Source: an archaeon (GTDB taxonomy: Archaea; Nanobdellota; Nanobdellia; Pacearchaeales; GW2011-AR1). From it: DNA of 6,245 nucleotides. Position numbers and translations under genes: made by a program. The notes under the pieces were generated by a model. It had not been told where the DNA came from. It searched no databases and saw nothing but the letters and a program-made list of their open reading frames with translations. Each line of letters opens with the position of its first letter. Position 1 is the first letter of the stretch. Shown here one piece after another: positions 5,523-6,245 of this stretch. Location: contig JALOQH010000036.1 in assembly GCA_025453475.1 (NCBI GenBank), positions 1 through 6,245 of the forward strand, given 5' to 3'.

Positions 5523-5570
5523 CCTCAATGATGTCTGGGATGGAAGGGGTTTTTAACATCATGCGACAAC

Positions 5571-5575
5571 GGAGG
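5571..5575 (+). promoter_or_regulatory. Shine-Dalgarno site GGAGG before the short leader frame
   Basis: GGAGG is complementary to the CCTCC at the 3' end of 16S rRNA and sits 8 bases before the ATG at 5584, an ideal spacing. It is the best ribosome-binding sequence seen near any start in this window, yet it precedes a 17-codon frame rather than hsdM itself. Confidence 0.45.
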
Positions 5576-5583
5576 CGTGACAG

Positions 5584-5637
5584 ATGGGAGGGTTCAGAGA
5601 AAGAATTAAAAGTCGGGGTTTCTATCGAGGGTTATGA
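5584..5637 (+). CDS. Possible 17-aa leader peptide overlapping the hsdM start
   Basis: The frame reads MGGFRERIKSRGFYRGL and stops at TGA. The stop overlaps the hsdM ATG as ATGA (5634-5637), the same junction used twice in the msr operon. A GGAGG site lies 8 bases before its ATG, while hsdM itself has only GAGGG placed two bases from its ATG, too close to work normally. The simplest reading is a short upstream frame whose translation delivers ribosomes to hsdM. The peptide is basic and has no recognisable motif. A frame this short can arise by chance, and a leaderless start for hsdM would make it irrelevant. Confidence 0.35.
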   Translation: MGGFRERIKSRGFYRGL

Positions 5638-6245
5638 CTCAGAACAATCAAAACGGGGACTTAGGATTTGAAGCGAAGCTCTGGCAAGCAGCAGACAAAA
5701 TGCGAAACAACATGGATGCTGCTGAATATAAGCACGTTGTCTTGGGGCTAATCTTCTTGAAGTATATTTCAGACTCATTTGAAGAGAAGCACCAGAAATT
5801 GTCCAAAGAAAAGGGCGCCGACCCTGAGGATAAGGATGAATATCTGGCAGAGAACGTATTTTGGGTTCCTTCAAAGGCCAGATGGAATTTCATTCGAGAT
5901 AATGCTAAAATGCCTGAGATTGGCAAGCTTATTGATGATGCAATGGACGTGATTGAGAGGGAAAATCCTTCCTTGAGAGATGTTTTACCTAAGACTTATG
6001 CAAGAGCTACCTTGGATAAGAAAAGACTTGGGGAACTTGTTGATTTAATTTCTGGAATAGGGCTCGGAGATAAAGAAAGCAAGAGCAAGGACATTCTTGG
6101 GAGAGTTTACGAGTATTTCTTGGGAGAGTTTGCAGATGCAGAAGGAAAGAAGGGCGGGCAGTTTTATACACCGAAATGCATTGTTAAAACTTTAGTTTAC
6201 ACATTGAGACCATTTAAGGGCAGGGTTTATGATCCCTGCTGCGGT
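5634..6245 (+). CDS. hsdM: Type I restriction-modification DNA methyltransferase subunit HsdM, 3' truncated by window edge
   Basis: HsdM transfers a methyl group from S-adenosylmethionine to adenine N6 in the two-part site chosen by HsdS; with HsdR the complex also cuts unmethylated DNA. The 204 codons present start with LGFEAKLWQAADKM and then MDAAEYKHVVLGLIFLKY, the classic HsdM N-terminal helical domain. GGQFYTP at 174-180 opens the methyltransferase domain, and DPCCG at 200-204 is the start of the SAM-binding motif (normally DPxxGSGG), which the window edge cuts. The catalytic NPPF-type motif, hsdS and hsdR would lie to the right and are not seen. The ATG at 5634 was chosen because it gives the normal family N-terminus; the frame is open to the edge. 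Close likeness to bacterial HsdM proteins fits the frequent transfer of these systems. Confidence 0.96.
   Translation, partial: MTQNNQNGDLGFEAKLWQAADKMRNNMDAAEYKHVVLGLIFLKYISDSFEEKHQKLSKEKGADPEDKDEYLAENVFWVPSKARWNFIRDNAKMPEIGKLIDDAMDVIERENPSLRDVLPKTYARATLDKKRLGELVDLISGIGLGDKESKSKDILGRVYEYFLGEFADAEGKKGGQFYTPKCIVKTLVYTLRPFKGRVYDPCCG

Larger units (their letters stand above)
5271..5633. other. 363-base divergent intergenic region with repeat field
   Basis: This is the longest gene-free stretch in the window. Positions 5271-5300 hold the DUF2779 promoter. Positions 5300-5370 are G/T-rich and contain two isolated repeat words, AGTGCAATG at 5317-5325 and TGCCGTGT at 5330-5337, that recur further right (5437-5445 and 5401-5408). 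Positions 5374-5515 are the dense repeat field. Positions 5515-5633 hold the candidate promoter and leader of hsdM. No tRNA or known RNA gene is seen. Confidence 0.8.

Noticed and set aside
5561..5671. 36-codon plus-strand frame starting MRQRRRDRWEG
   Set aside because: It overlaps the hsdM start in another frame, has no ribosome-binding site at its own ATG, and shows no recognisable motif. The 17-codon frame at 5584 has better start signals.
5632..5926. Minus-strand open frames opposite hsdM
   Set aside because: They lie wholly or mainly opposite a clear HsdM coding sequence and resemble no protein I know; they are shadow frames.

Overview
The window looks archaeal. Four gene starts (the Nudix gene, the 268-aa gene, the lipoprotein gene and the DUF2779 gene) have an A/T-rich TATA-like box. 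In the three minus-strand cases its centre lies about 25 bases before the start codon, with no convincing Shine-Dalgarno site between, which is the leaderless layout common in archaea. Genes inside the operon are joined by ATGA stop/start overlaps. The compact layout and protein style would fit an uncultivated, perhaps DPANN-type, archaeon, but no rRNA or other marker gene is present, so this placement is inference.

Layout. (1) Positions 1-77 are the end of the left operon, with a perfect 10-bp inverted repeat just after msrA. (2) Positions 78-1449 (minus) hold a three-gene operon: Nudix hydrolase, msrB, msrA. Both junctions are ATGA overlaps. The two Msr enzymes reduce the S and R forms of methionine sulfoxide; the Nudix enzyme may clean damaged nucleotides, so the operon reads as an oxidative-damage repair unit. 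(3) Positions 1450-1558 form a divergent promoter region. (4) Positions 1559-2365 (plus) encode a 268-aa protein I do not recognise. (5) Positions 2389-3594 (minus) encode a predicted 401-aa lipoprotein with HEAT-like helices, convergent with the previous gene. (6) Positions 3705-5270 (minus) encode a DUF2779-type protein that joins a Cas4/RecB-like PD-(D/E)XK nuclease region to a DEDD-exonuclease-like region. (7) Positions 5271-5633 are a 363-base intergenic region that holds an unusual field of short phased repeats and a possible 17-codon leader reading frame. (8) From 5634 to the right edge (plus) lies the first 204 codons of hsdM, a type I restriction-modification methyltransferase.

The right half is the likely accessory part: a DUF2779 nuclease diverging from a type I R-M operon across a repeat-rich spacer. 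The strongest structural observations are the phased TGCAGT repeat field (about 5374-5515), a 21-base exact direct repeat (952-972 and 2366-2386) bracketing the Nudix gene and the 268-aa gene, and the SD-preceded short frame whose stop overlaps the hsdM start.
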